Assembly: GCA_003952965.2 (NCBI GenBank)
Contig: CM025856.1
Location: forward strand, 28,744,011-28,808,010
Reading direction: 5' to 3'
From: Morella rubra
Taxonomy: Eukaryota; Streptophyta; Magnoliopsida; Fagales; Myricaceae
DNA: 64,000 nucleotides
Positions 37,201 to 48,963 of this stretch are shown one piece after another. The translations under genes were made by a program, and so were the position numbers. The notes beneath the pieces were generated by a model that saw only the letters and a list, made by a program, of their open reading frames with translations, had not been told where the DNA came from and searched no databases. Position 1 is the stretch's first letter; each line of letters starts with the position of its first letter.

Positions 37201-40200
37201 AGCTACTCAGTCAGGAGGAGCAGAAGTTGGCTTCTGTGAGAGAGAAGTTGAATGTCGCAGTTAGAAAAGGAAAGTCACTGATGCAGCAGCGGGACAGTCT
37301 GAAGCAAACTGTTGAAGAGAAGAATTCCGAGGTGGAACATTTGAAATCTGACATTACCCAACGGGAAAATGCTCTTGCAAAGTATGAACATAAGTTCAAG
37401 GAGTTATCAGTTTACCCAGAAAGAATAGAAGCCCTAGAATCGGAGTGTTTCTTATTGAGGAATCGTTGCGCAGAAAGTGAGCACTATTTACAGGAGAAGG
37501 GAAGCATTTTGAGCATGATTCTGAATGCTTTAAATAGCATTGATGTTGGTGGTGATTTTAACAGCGGTGATCCAGTTGAGAGATCTGAACAACTAGGCAA
37601 ACAATTCTGTGATTTACGTGCTGCTTTGGCTGCTTCAGAACAGGAGTTCAGGAAATCTAAAAGGTCAGCAGAGCTGCTCCTTGCCGAGCTGAATGAGGTT
37701 CAGGAGAGAAATGATGTTCTTCAAGAGGAGCTGGCGAAAGCTGGCACTGAAGTTGTTGAGCTTACTAGGGAAAGGGATCTGGCAGAGTCCGCCAAACGCG
37801 AAGCTATTTCACAGCTCGAAAAGTTAGCTACTGTTCGTTCTGAGGAAAGAAAGAACCAAGTTTCTGAATTTATGGGAATAAAGTCTGGGCTGAACCAACT
37901 CAGTGAGGGCTTTCATGATGTTAATAACTTATTAGCTGATGTTTTCTCCAATGACATGGAATTTTTGCACAATCTCAAGGCTGGTATTGAGTCATGTCTA
38001 AAATCTAACAGTGCTAAGGTGGTCGTTGTGCCTCTTTTCAGTGGATCTGGTGGCATTACATCCAGTGCTCTAGATAACAAGGTATTATTTACTCATCAAT
38101 GTATTATACGTTTGTATTTGTGCTTTTGGCATGCATCTATCACTTATGTTGTCTCTTCTTTGCTAGATGTCTTCGCTTTATGTCATGCAGGTCCTAAAGT
38201 AAGACATGCGGTGTATGCAGCACATGCCATAACCAATATTGTTTCACATTGGCTCTTAAAAATTTTCTCGAAATGACTGATTGACATTTAACTTCTGTTG
38301 ATGACCCTTAGACCTGTTGCAAGTGTTATGGCCGAGACCTTTAGGTAGGATTTGGAAATGAAGTATATTTATTGTCACTACCATACTGTTACGTAATGTT
38401 TTATATAGTGGCATACTGACACTTCTAATTAAGATAGGTATGAACCTCAATGTGTGTAGATTGGTAGGGTCAAACGATAGAAATGAGGGATTCAATTATG
38501 CTTTTCATTCATTAACGGAAAAGCTAGTTAGGATTTATTTCTCAATTTTTTCTTTCTAACCCAAACGTCTAATTTAAGCCACTTTATATGATTGCGAAAT
38601 TTGAGGCTTTATATTGGTGGTATGTGGAACGGTTTTGCAAAAAATACAGATACAAAATACATTAAAATGGGAGTTTGTGTATAGTCTGCTTGTATGTAAT
38701 GTTCTGTTTTTGTAGAAGTTTTAGAATACTTCTCTTATGTATACATATTGGAGAGTACTTCTGTGAAATCGACTTCATGATACCCCTTTAATTAAATAAA
38801 GGTAAGTCTTCCTTTATGTCAATATGTGTTTACCTTGCACTCTGTTCATATTCGATATATGCTGAACTACACCATTTCAGTCTTTGCTTCATGTCATTTT
38901 ATTGATTTAGTATTGACTTCCAGTTTTTCTTTCCATCTTTCTAAAAAGAAAATAAATAAATAATTAGTGGACACAAGACGCAAGCTAAATTTCTTTTACT
39001 TCGATGTTTGATAAGAGTTTTGCACATAAAATGGTATGCATTATTCTCCGAAAGTACCTTGTTACCTTTCATAGTTGATTGGTCCTGGAATCTATCATTC
39101 ATTTCTTCCGTTTGTCTCTAATTTATCTCATTCAGGGAATGGATTCTTGGTTAGACTCCAAAACTCATGGTCAGTTTGATGAATATGGGGCATTTGAAAT
39201 TTCTCATTTTGTCACGCGTCAACTGCATGAGTTCATGTCAGAAATAGGGAATCTAAAAGAAAAACTACGCAAGCATTCAGTGTCATTACATGAACAAGAT
39301 AGCAGTCTATCCAAATTACTGGAGGTTTTGCATGGTGATATGACTGCACAAAAAGAGTCATTTGAAGCCATGAATAGGGACATTATTCATATAGAGTCTG
39401 CTGAAAGGGAAAAAGACATGGAACTTGTTCTGTTGCGGAGAAACATTTCTGTGCTTTATGAGGCATGTGCTAGTTCAATGATGGAAATTGAACACCGGAC
39501 AGTTGACCTTGTCGGCAATAATATGGCTTCTGGAGGTCTGGGGTTGAACTTCAAATCAACAACAGTCACCGATGGAAAGCTTCCTTTTGGTGGACAGGCC
39601 CATTTTTCCTCCGAGGAATCTATCAGGAATATGGCAGATAGAATGGTGTTGGCTGTTAGGGAATTTGTCAGCTTGAAAGCCGAAACTGTAGTGGGTTTTG
39701 AAAAGGAAATGAAGATCTCCATTGCAAATTTGCAGAAAGAGCTTTATGAGAAGGACATTCAGAAAGAAAGGATTTGCTCAGAGCTGGTAAGTCAAATAAA
39801 GGAAGCTGAAGCTGTCGCAACAAGTTACTCGCTAGATCTTCAATCCTCCCAAACACGGGTGCATGATTTGGAGAAACAGGTTGAAGTGATAGAGAGAGAA
39901 CGTAACTTACTAGAGCAAAGGGTAAAGGAGCTGCAAGATGCACAAGCTGTCTCAACAGAGTTGCAGGAGAGGGTTGGATCACTTACTGCTGTGCTTGCTG
40001 CCAAAGACCAAGGTAAGATGCATTTTGCTTGAGTCTACCCCTTTGCATTTCTATGGTTCACAATGGTTAATTTGTATTATCAGTACTAACGCTCAGTGAT
40101 CACAGAAATTGAGTCATTGATGCAAGCACTTGATGAGGAGGAGGCACAGATGGAAGATCTGACGACCAAGATTGAGGAACTGGAAAAAGTTGTACAACAG

Positions 40201-42043
40201 AAGAATCTAGATATGAAGAACCTTGAAGGTTCACGAGCAAAGGCTCTGAAAAGGCTTTCCATCACTGTGACCAAGTTCGATGAGCTTCATTATTTTTCTG
40301 AGGGTCTCCTCTCTGAAGTTGAAAAGCTTCAAGCACAACTGCAAGAGCGGGATGCTGAGATCTCTTTCTTAAGGCAGGAGGTTACTAGATGCACCAATGA
40401 TGTTCTTGTTGCATCACAAATTAGTAGCAAGACGACTTCCGATGAGATCCATGGGTTCCTGGCATGGTTTGACTCGATGATCGCTCGGTTCGGGGTGTGG
40501 GATGTGCATCTTGACGAAACGAACAACAGTGACATTCATGAACACAGGGAAATACTTCAGAAGAGAATTACATGCATCATATCGGAATTGGAAGGTCTAT
40601 GGGCTGTTGCTCAAAGTAAGGACGCATTGTTACAAGTTGAAAGGAGCAAGGTAGAAGAATTGACACGCAAAGGGGAATTTCTTGAGAAGTCTTTACGTGA
40701 GAAGGAATCACGACTAAATTTGCTTGAGGGTGTTGGAGATTCTGAAAGGGCTACTAGCACGACGTCTGAAATTTTGGAAATTGAACCGTTGGTGAGATTT
40801 TTTAACTATTTACTTACCCTTATCTTGTCATAGGATTAGTTTTATAATCTTTCCAAACAGGTTTTGGATGCTAGAAACATTGATCCCTTTATTCCAATAT
40901 GCACTCATAAAGTTTTGCCCATATGAACTAGGACATACAAGTGCATATGCTTCTCGACGTTTCAGATCGGTTGCTGTTTGAAACCAAAACAAGATGAAAA
41001 AAACAAAATGAAAGTAAATGAAAGAGAAAGAAACGTGTTTTCTTTCTTTTTTTTTCCCACAGAATCACATATAAACGAAATTAAGGGGGGAAATTATCTT
41101 GGAATTGTTTATTTCAGATATGGATTGTATATTGAGATACTCTGTGTTCGTGATGAAATAAGATGCACCTTACAGCACTGGTTTAGGTTTCAAATAGTTT
41201 GATAGTTACTTTGTGCATACAGGCAGTAAGCACAAGTCTACATTTTTTGTTTTGCACTACTAATACTGACTAGAGCTGTTTGGTTAGATTTGCAATATGG
41301 CAATGCCTGGTTGTTACTTTGGTTCATTAGGCACTAGTCTAACCAAAAGTTTATTGTTTTATTGTGATTTTTGACAGTTAAGAACATGTATATCTCCTAC
41401 CGATTCATATTTTATAGTTGCAATGCCCTTTATGGAGGTATTCTAACTTGAGAGATTACTTTGGACATAAATAACCAATTGGGGTGGACTTCCTGGCAGA
41501 TGAACAAACGGATGGTACCTGGAACTTCCATTGCGCCTCAAGTCCGCAGTTTGCGCAAAGGCAATAATGACCAAGTAGCCATTGCTATAGACATGGATCC
41601 TGGTAGTAGTGGTAGGATAGAAGATGAAGATGATGATAAAGGTAAAACTAGAAGAATTCAAACTGTTTGCCTTTCCTTCTTCTTCTTCCTATATAAATAA
41701 AATGTAGACAGCTTGTGATTCAATTACTTCATCCCTCAATTATTTTCTTCTTTGTTTATTTTTCTCCGTTGTAGTTCATGGTTTCAAATCACTTGTCACA
41801 TCAAGAATCGTGCCGAGATTTACCAGACCTGTGACTGACATGATTGATGGCCTTTGGTACATACACCTCTTTCTTTGCTTTATTATGGTTGGAAATTCAA
41901 CTACATTCTTAAGCTGAAACCATTTCATACAATCTGCTAGGGTTTCTTGTGATCGGGCTCTGATGCGACAACCTGCTTTACGACTGGGTATTATAATCTA
42001 TTGGGCCGTAGTACATGCACTTCTTGCCACTCTTGTCGTTTGA
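31284..42043 (+). CDS. Giant tail-anchored coiled-coil protein (AT4G31570-like)
   Basis: Eight exons: 31284-31334, 31887-32144, 32298-38081, 39136-40012, 40106-40791, 41500-41641, 41775-41856 and 41941-42043. All have GT-AG borders and consistent phases, giving 2,660 residues. The start is MDKNKSRTDLLAAGRKKLQQ; exon 3 alone codes for 1,928 residues of nearly continuous coiled coil. The end is RIVPRFTRPVTDMIDGLW followed by a hydrophobic GIIIYWAVVHALLATLVV, a C-terminal membrane anchor. It matches the plant protein family of AT4G31570, often labelled 'nucleoporin' or 'myosin-related' without proof. Length, coiled coil and tail anchor are those of golgin-like tethers such as TNO1, so a Golgi/TGN or ER role is my inference. 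Residues 453-599 are three 49-residue repeats; residues 1268-1291 and 1750-1773 share a KGK...QRD motif. Confidence 0.93.
33345..33785 (+). repeat. Three in-frame 147-base (49-residue) coding repeats
   Basis: Units start at 33,345, 33,492 and 33,639 with ELADCNSLVAGLRVEN, ELADSKMLVATLHVEN and DLASCKGLTTTLQVER. Each unit is exactly 49 residues, or seven heptads, and ends in ENEKL/ENERL. The coiled-coil phase is therefore kept through the duplications. The repeats lie inside exon 3 of the giant coiled-coil gene. Confidence 0.85.
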
Positions 42044-43855
42044 GAAGCCAAACTGGTCAGTAGTGATCCTTTCTTCTTTACGTCAGGTGGCTTTTTTGCA
42101 AAGCTGGTTGACTGACTGGATGTGTGATTTTTGTTTTGCTCCCTGTTTGTAATATAATACAATATTTTTGCCTTGTCAATTTGTTCAACTGATATGATAT
42201 GGAATTCTGTTTCAAAGTGATATGACAAGATATTGATTCAGCTTTAACCTTATTGTAATTTCCTGATGCAGGTTGATTCTAGGTCTGCAAGAGGGACCCC
42301 CAACCATGATCCTGTTACTTGTGGTACCAAATACATCATATAATCATTGATTCTTTTTTTCTTCCTAGATAACATCTGATTGGCTATTATTCAGCTCCAC
42401 CAGGCAACTGTGATTTCCCATTTTTATTGTTCATCTCAGATTGCTTGGTAGCGTCCAATAAGAGAAAAATACCTTGTTACCATGATACTAGAAATAGAGT
42501 GAGAATTTGTTTACTCAAAACCCAACCAAAGGTTGTAGATCACTTGTTATATTTACAGCTTTCTCTATAATCCCAAGGAATACATGTACTTATCTGCCAT
42601 GGTCAGGTTACCCTCTGTATGGTACTGTAGCTTGTACAATTCAGATGGGGGGTCTTCCCATTTCCGTGTTTGAGTAGGTTTTGTTACTAGATTTTGTTTA
42701 TAACTAACTACGTGTTCCTTCTGATAGCTAATATCCTTCTTTGTCACTTTAAAATGTTAAATCATAATCAGTTTAGGATTACATGTGCTGTAATGTTATG
42801 GTTGAAACTCGTATCTTTTCAAAGTATTAACATTTATTGTGGTACATAAGAAGATAGTGTATTAGAAAATGTCTGAGAATCATTAGTATTCCATGATTTA
42901 TACATGCTGCAGAGAATCATAAAGTTGATGTATGGGACTAAATGCTGGATTTTGAAAGAAAAGGCCAAAAACACGTACAGAATACGACCAAGTACTTCGG
43001 CTGAAACTCTCTGGACCTAAAATTGCAGGCCTTGGAGGCAATTTGGAAGTTAACAACTTCAGTAATCACATGAAACGCTCAAAGGTTTAGGCACTGTGGC
43101 ATATAAAACCTTGAGCGCGATGGCTGAGAGGAACATTCGCTGAGTGCGTGCGGCTGTGCATATTGGGGCCCTTGAGATTGTTCATGGTAGAGCCATCAAC
43201 AATCACAAGCCCAAAGGTCATATGATTGGTATATTCCTACTATTTGCCCAGAAAAAAAATATATCTTCCTTCATATCTGAGTTTTTTTTTTTAAGAGAAA
43301 ATATCAGGACCCTCGCTATCCTACACTTGAGGTCAAACGCCAAAGTGGGAGACATGGGAAAAACCCACCTAATGTAATTGAAGACGTTCAGAAGCGAACT
43401 AAATTAGTTGATTCTAGTTTATATTCTTAGCCAGTATTCCCTGGTAAAATAGCCTTTTGATGGAAATACAGAAACTAACTTGTGGGTGCGGAATTCGAAT
43501 AGTGTCTGTTTGTGCATGTGCTTCCTGCTCTTCGCTCTTCGCTCTTCGCTTGTGCTTTAGCGACAGCGTGTGAGAGAGAGAGAGAGAGAGAGAGAGGGAG
43601 GAGAGATAGTATCTGACTGACTACCGCAGAAGCAAGAGTGCATGTTCTTCCTACTGTTCATTCTTTGCTTATGTACTTTTGCGACAGCATGTGTGTGTGT
43701 GTGTGAGAGTGAGAGAGAGAGAGAGAGAGAGAGTAACTGACTAGCACCAGCAGAAGCAAGATAAGACGTCACTGGCCACAAATGTACGATAATTTGTTAC
43801 AGACTTGGAGGACGAGTTTTTATTTAATGGTGGATGATTGATTGGAGATTAGACT
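42044..43855. other. Spacer between convergent coiled-coil and oxidase genes
   Basis: It holds the 3' UTR of the coiled-coil gene and the 3' flank of the oxidase gene. No additional gene is seen in about 1.8 kb. The right end contains a duplicated microsatellite block, listed separately. Confidence 0.5.
43511..43762. repeat. Diverged tandem duplication with GA/GT microsatellites
   Basis: Two units of about 126 bases (43,511-43,636 and 43,637-43,762) share the order: TGCATGT(G/T)CTTCCT, a TTCGCT-type stretch, GCGACAGC(G/A)TGTG, a GA tract, GTA(T/A)CTGACT and GCAGAAGCAAGA. The second unit has gained a GT run before the GA run. Confidence 0.7.
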
Positions 43856-45064
43856 TCAAGCTTCAAGGTTTTTTACATTCCCTTTAGGATTCTCCTCGAA
43901 CCTCAGAATTCTGAAATGCTGCAGCTCCACCCCTTTTGCCTCCCCACAAAGCACAAGGTCCGCCAGTATCCTCCCCACTACCGGACCCATCTTGAACCCG
44001 TGTCCCGAAAACCCACCTCCGACCACTACATCCTTCCCGAACTCCCCGCCCAAGAAATCGATCAAAAAGTCCTCGTCTGGGGTCATCGAATACATGCACA
44101 ACTGTGTGGCCACAGGCGCTCCAGAATCAACCAGGCCTGCTAGGCTCTTCTCTACCCATTGTTTCAGAGACCCTAATGCCATTCCCGGCCCCCATGGCCT
44201 CTTGTCCTGATCGCACGGATACCCACCATGCACAGCTACTTTGATCAACCCCGGAAACTCCAGCGATGGCGTGCCGTAAATATATGGATCCCCGTAGAAC
44301 GCAAACGTCGGAAAATCCCCTCCAATGGCGTACTTAGCCTCGTGCCCCTCCTTTATCCTCCAGTAACACACTGTAGTCTCCACGGGTTGTATGGGCAGTT
44401 CAAGCCCATTAACCTTTTTAACTATTTTTCTCGTCCATGCCCCTACCGTCACTACGCATTTTTTACCCCAGAACTTTTCACCATTGCTGGTATGGACCCA
44501 TATGCCTCCTCTGACACCGTCTTTTCTGATATCTTTCACTTCCATGCAGTCCCGAAGAACAGCACCTTTTTGAAACGCTAGTGTTTGGAACATGGACACA
44601 GCCTTAGTGGGCTTTATGACGCCGCCGTATTCTGTAAACACTCCGACACAATTCTCCGGGATATCAAAACTCCCGGCAAACTTCTCGGCCACTTGTTGAT
44701 GGTCGAGAACTGCATGTGGGACCGAGTGCTTGTGGCAAGTTTCTATGACGTTACGGAGGCACTTGTCATCGGACGAGCCTAAGTCGAGATGTCGGGCCTT
44801 AAAGAGAACCTTGTAGCCGATTTCGGACTCGGCCTCCGCCCAGAGTTTGTAGGACTCCATAACCATGGGGTAGTAGTAGTCCTCCGGGTAGGTTGCGCGG
44901 ATGGTGCGGGACTCGCCGTGAGAGGAGCCCCGGTGGTGCAGAAAATCGAATTGCTCAAGCAGCAGTGTTTTATGACCCCTTTTGGCGACTTGGTAGGCGG
45001 TAGAGCTTCCCATGATGCCTGCGCCGACGACAATCACGTCAAAGTCTTCGCCGGAAATTGCCAT
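43856..45064 (-). CDS. SOX: Sarcosine oxidase family flavoenzyme
   Basis: An intronless minus-strand frame; the start MAISGEDFDVIVVGAG at 45,064 fits the family, whereas an in-frame ATG 39 bases upstream adds a non-conserved leader. The product has 402 residues. The dinucleotide-binding motif GAGIMG is at residues 14-19 and FLHHRGSSHGESRTIRATYP follows. The covalent-flavin cysteine is C323 in QLCMYSMTPDEDF, and the oxygen-activating lysine is K275 in LIKVAVHG. The protein closely follows Arabidopsis AT2G24580. Such enzymes oxidise sarcosine and L-pipecolate to an imine and hydrogen peroxide, usually in peroxisomes. The C-terminus NVKNLEA is not a canonical PTS1 tripeptide. It is convergent with the coiled-coil gene and lies next to the WRKY-to-RSZ22 block, as in Arabidopsis. 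Confidence 0.94.
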   Translation of the reverse strand: MAISGEDFDVIVVGAGIMGSSTAYQVAKRGHKTLLLEQFDFLHHRGSSHGESRTIRATYPEDYYYPMVMESYKLWAEAESEIGYKVLFKARHLDLGSSDDKCLRNVIETCHKHSVPHAVLDHQQVAEKFAGSFDIPENCVGVFTEYGGVIKPTKAVSMFQTLAFQKGAVLRDCMEVKDIRKDGVRGGIWVHTSNGEKFWGKKCVVTVGAWTRKIVKKVNGLELPIQPVETTVCYWRIKEGHEAKYAIGGDFPTFAFYGDPYIYGTPSLEFPGLIKVAVHGGYPCDQDKRPWGPGMALGSLKQWVEKSLAGLVDSGAPVATQLCMYSMTPDEDFLIDFLGGEFGKDVVVGGGFSGHGFKMGPVVGRILADLVLCGEAKGVELQHFRILRFEENPKGNVKNLEA

Positions 45065-48000
45065 CTCTTTCTGTCCCTCCCTCTTTCTCTCTAACAAGGA
45101 CAAGATTGGTCAGATTTCGGCTTGGGTTAGATGCAAGTGCGGCATGGTTTTTCACGCGAGACCTGCTTAAATGCACAAACTTTGGGTGGGAAATTTCGTA
45201 ATTGCCACTGGTGGTTCTCTTTTGTGAATTTAGTTATTTGTTGGTGCACTGCCAATTGCCACTGGTCAGTAGTTGGTTTCTCTTATTAAAAAATAATAAT
45301 AATGGATATGTTCAATGCCACCGGAAACATGCGGTTTACGTGAAATATTGTATTGATACTACAACCATGGTTACGCACAGGGATTAAGCAAGCTTAATAT
45401 CGTCAATTTCAATTAAATTTTAGGATAAATACAAAATCAGTTGATGTGATATATATGCGAAAATTAAATTAGTCCTCGTAATAATAAAGGCATAAAATTA
45501 CTTCGTCTGATTTCATAAAACTATAAAATCAGTCCTTGATAAAGAACTAAAGCAAATGAAATTCGATTTTCGCAAATATGATTTTGCATTTATCTCTAAA
45601 TTTAATTCACTATCGGGCAAAAAAACCTTAAAAAAAAAAAAGGTTTTTAGTATAAAGAAAAAGATTTTTCTGCTGAATTTAGGGGGCTGGCTCGGGCCCC
45701 TATCCCCCTAGCTCTATGATTCCCCGAACTCTATATCTATGGCGAACTAAACAAAAGAGGAGGAAAATTTTTATTACCATCATTGAGATTTTTTAGTACA
45801 CAACGTTGAATTCCTAATAGATTATCAACAGTAATATTTGTCAAGAAATTTTGACAATCTAAGCCAAACTGACCATCGGAAACTAATCGAAGTCAATCAG
45901 TTTCCCATGATTTATAAGAAAAGATAACAAAAGAACCAACATAGACGTTGGTTTGATAGTCATGAGTAAGGCGTTGAGAAATGATCATCGCTACTAATCG
46001 AAACACAATCAATCTCTAAAGACTTTAATTTTATTAATGTTGGGATTTGCAAGACTCCATCTCTCCTCTCATGCATGAATACCCCCTCATTCTTACCTCC
46101 ATTAATGAACTTTGACTTTGTGATCAAATTATGATCAGAGTAACTGAACGTGAAACTTTATATAATATATTGAGAGTTTGAGGGAGATCGAATCAAAGTT
46201 TATGGATGTTTGAAATTTGGCCGGCATAGTTTATTTATTTATTTTTGCTATATATATATATATGAGGTTTCATTCTGATAATAGAGTGAATATGTAGAGA
46301 TCAGTAAATTATTAATACTGAATTTAAAATTATACTATAATTAAATGGATGCTAATTTAGGTATTAATTAACCTTTCGCGCGCGGTTCCTCGATGATCGT
46401 CTCTGTCTGCTTAGCGATTTTAGGAGGCATGTGTTCATATGGCAAAGAAATTATAAGGCATATTCATGATAACGTAGTAGAATATCATGTCCACTTCGCG
46501 CTGAAAAAAACGTTGAACGAGTAAACCTCAGGACTCACGTGAATATGAAGGAAAGTGCATGGTGGATTTCCTACGTCGATATCAACTGGAGAATAGTCTC
46601 AGAAGACCATCGAGCGTGACTCATACTGTTAGCGCATCTATAAAGAAAAATATCAAGAGCCAAAAAAAAGTGGCTAGTTTTGTGGTTAATTTAGACTTTA
46701 GAGAAAAGGAAAGCCTTTAATTTGTACTTATCTGTATAGTACTCCACGAGAGACGCGTGGAGCTTGAGATTCTTGGTTCTGATCATGATCATTAAGAGAA
46801 TATTCTTCAAGTCCTCTAACGTTTTTAATACTCGTATTCGGTTGATGGTGGCAATATCTTATTCCGCTGAAATAAATAAATAATTAAAGTAAATATTCTC
46901 TCTGTCTGTTAAATCTCCTTCATAATTGATTTTCTTCTGATTTTTTTAATAAGTGAGAGAAAGCATGCATGCTTTGGGTCAATTCATGAAGAAGTGGGGC
47001 GAAATTTAATTTCTTCACTTTGGGTATGACGAGAAACCTTCAAAGTAAATCTAACGTCTAAAATAATTATGATATTTGAATTGTACTAATTATCAGTATT
47101 CATGAACACCAGTACTTCAGATAACAAATTAAAGACAGTCTTAATTAATACCGAGTCCGTGTGCTTCAAATTTGAGATGTTTTGTTACGAGAAATGGTAG
47201 CTTTTTAGTTTATTTGCTAAACAAAGACACTTTTTTCTTTATAGTAGCTAGAGTACCAAAAGGGTTCATCTGCCCAAGAGAAGTGATTGTCACAATAATG
47301 CGCTAGCTAGCTAGCCCGACAAAGAATATGTTTGATTCCGATATTATTCTTTTGTGCCATCAACATGCACTCTGGAGGGATCTGTGTTTGTTTTCTTCTA
47401 ATGGTCGTCAACTTGTCATGAAATGGTGGCGATTAAAGTTGAAATGCCAGTTGGGAGGGCAATGGAGCCAACTGATCAGCGCAGAGTTTTGGACTTTTGG
47501 GACCACGAGCTGTGGCACACATGAGAGTAGGAGATGGACTTAGGAACATGCATGCATCCTAGCTTCTTATGCGGGTCAACCTTTTCGTTAAAATTAATGG
47601 CAGACCGATCGAGCGATTATATTCGGGAAACCTGCATGCTTGTTAATTTATTTATACTAATTAATTACGAGCTGGTTAGTGCGTTTCACTTTGCCACTTC
47701 TTTGGAAAAAAGAACAAACAACGTCGTCATGCCACTACGAGACTTTAATTGGAAAGACGGAACTAGACGTCCGTTACTTCGCCGAAGTTGCCAAAGTAAT
47801 ATTGTAGCACTCCAAACATCTGACGTCGAGCTGGCTAGGTCAACTCCAACTACATGTTAATTTGCTTCTAATTTATCTTGGCCACTCCACTATCGATCCA
47901 GAGCCGCTAAAATTCCAAGCGATCTGTCTCTCTCAGCGGCTGTTACAGTGAATTTCTAATGATTTGACATGACGAGTTGAGGAGGAATCCATGCATTCAC

Positions 48001-48963
48001 ACTACAAAGTACAAATTAAGACTAGGCCACCACCATGGAAGATGCAGTACGCAGGAATGCTATGCGTTAATCCTCGTAAATGTCCATTCATCTCGTGTCA
48101 TTTTCGTTAGACCCTAATTTGAATTGATTAACAGGAAGGAGAACAAAACAAACTACTTTGCGTACTAAATTGACTATATGTGTTTGGTGATTGAACCGTT
48201 GCGGGATTGGTGTCCTGATACATTTATCAGTTAATTAGCACCTCTACAGATGATTAATTTAACTTGCATAACTGAGTTTGGACTTGGTGCTTGTATATAT
48301 ATATAATATAGCGATCGAGGAACTAGGTTAAAAATGGACAATAATAATTATTAAAGGAAACCAAAACCACAATTGCACGCAAAAGAAGTTTGATTTTCAT
48401 TTGCTAGTAGACCAGACATGCATGCAATGATGTTTATGCACGCTGCTCTCCAAGGAGTTCCACCCCAGCAGCCACACGATCATGTTTGTCGTAGTCATAT
48501 TGTAAGACCGTTAACAGCTGAAGGCTGACTGACAAAAGCTTTGAGTGCCAGTTCTATTTAGAATATAGTAATTAATAAACCCCATCAGATCAGGACCAGG
48601 TGAAACATATCTTCTCTGTCTACACTTCCTCGAGTCATGTCTCATAGGGTCGCCTGGAATCATTATATATAATATATGCACACCAGCTAGCATTCTCATG
48701 GTGTTGCATCGTTTACTTCGTTATATATATTGGGAGGTGAAGAACAAGAATCGCGACCTTACATAAAGAGAAAATACTATTGGTCTACATCATGTCAAAA
48801 TCTCACTTGTAGGCAGGAATCTATATATCCAAGAAATTAATTAAGCATCTACTCAAGAAGATGAATAAAATAAAGAATGGGTGACAGCACTTGTCATCTT
48901 CCATCTCCAGAAATCTAGAAATAAAATGTTTCCCAGCTCTAGTTGCAGCAAGTTATACGAATT
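45065..48963. other. Spacer between the oxidase and RHM genes
   Basis: About 3.9 kb without a supported gene. It contains a foldback element (45,411-45,608), a C-rich patch at about 45,680-45,730 and AT-rich DNA with a TA microsatellite near 46,248-46,263. The open frames at 47,328-47,860 show no known domain. Confidence 0.55.
45411..45608. repeat. 198-bp inverted-repeat (MITE-like) element
   Basis: The 29-base ends, 45,411-45,439 and 45,580-45,608, are reverse complements with about four mismatches (AATTAAATTT...ATAAAT.CAAAATCA). The interior repeats AAATTAGTCCT/AAATCAGTCCT blocks on both strands. Non-coding; no clear target-site duplication was resolved. Confidence 0.6.

Noticed and set aside
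38082-39135. Possible extra exon in intron 3 of the coiled-coil gene, including read-through to 38,276
   Set aside because: Exons 3 and 4 join in phase 0 with good splice sites; the intervening frame codes for hydrophobic residues unlike the family.
47328-47860. Two neighbouring open frames between the oxidase and RHM genes
   Set aside because: No recognisable domain, no splice logic joining them and AT-rich surroundings.
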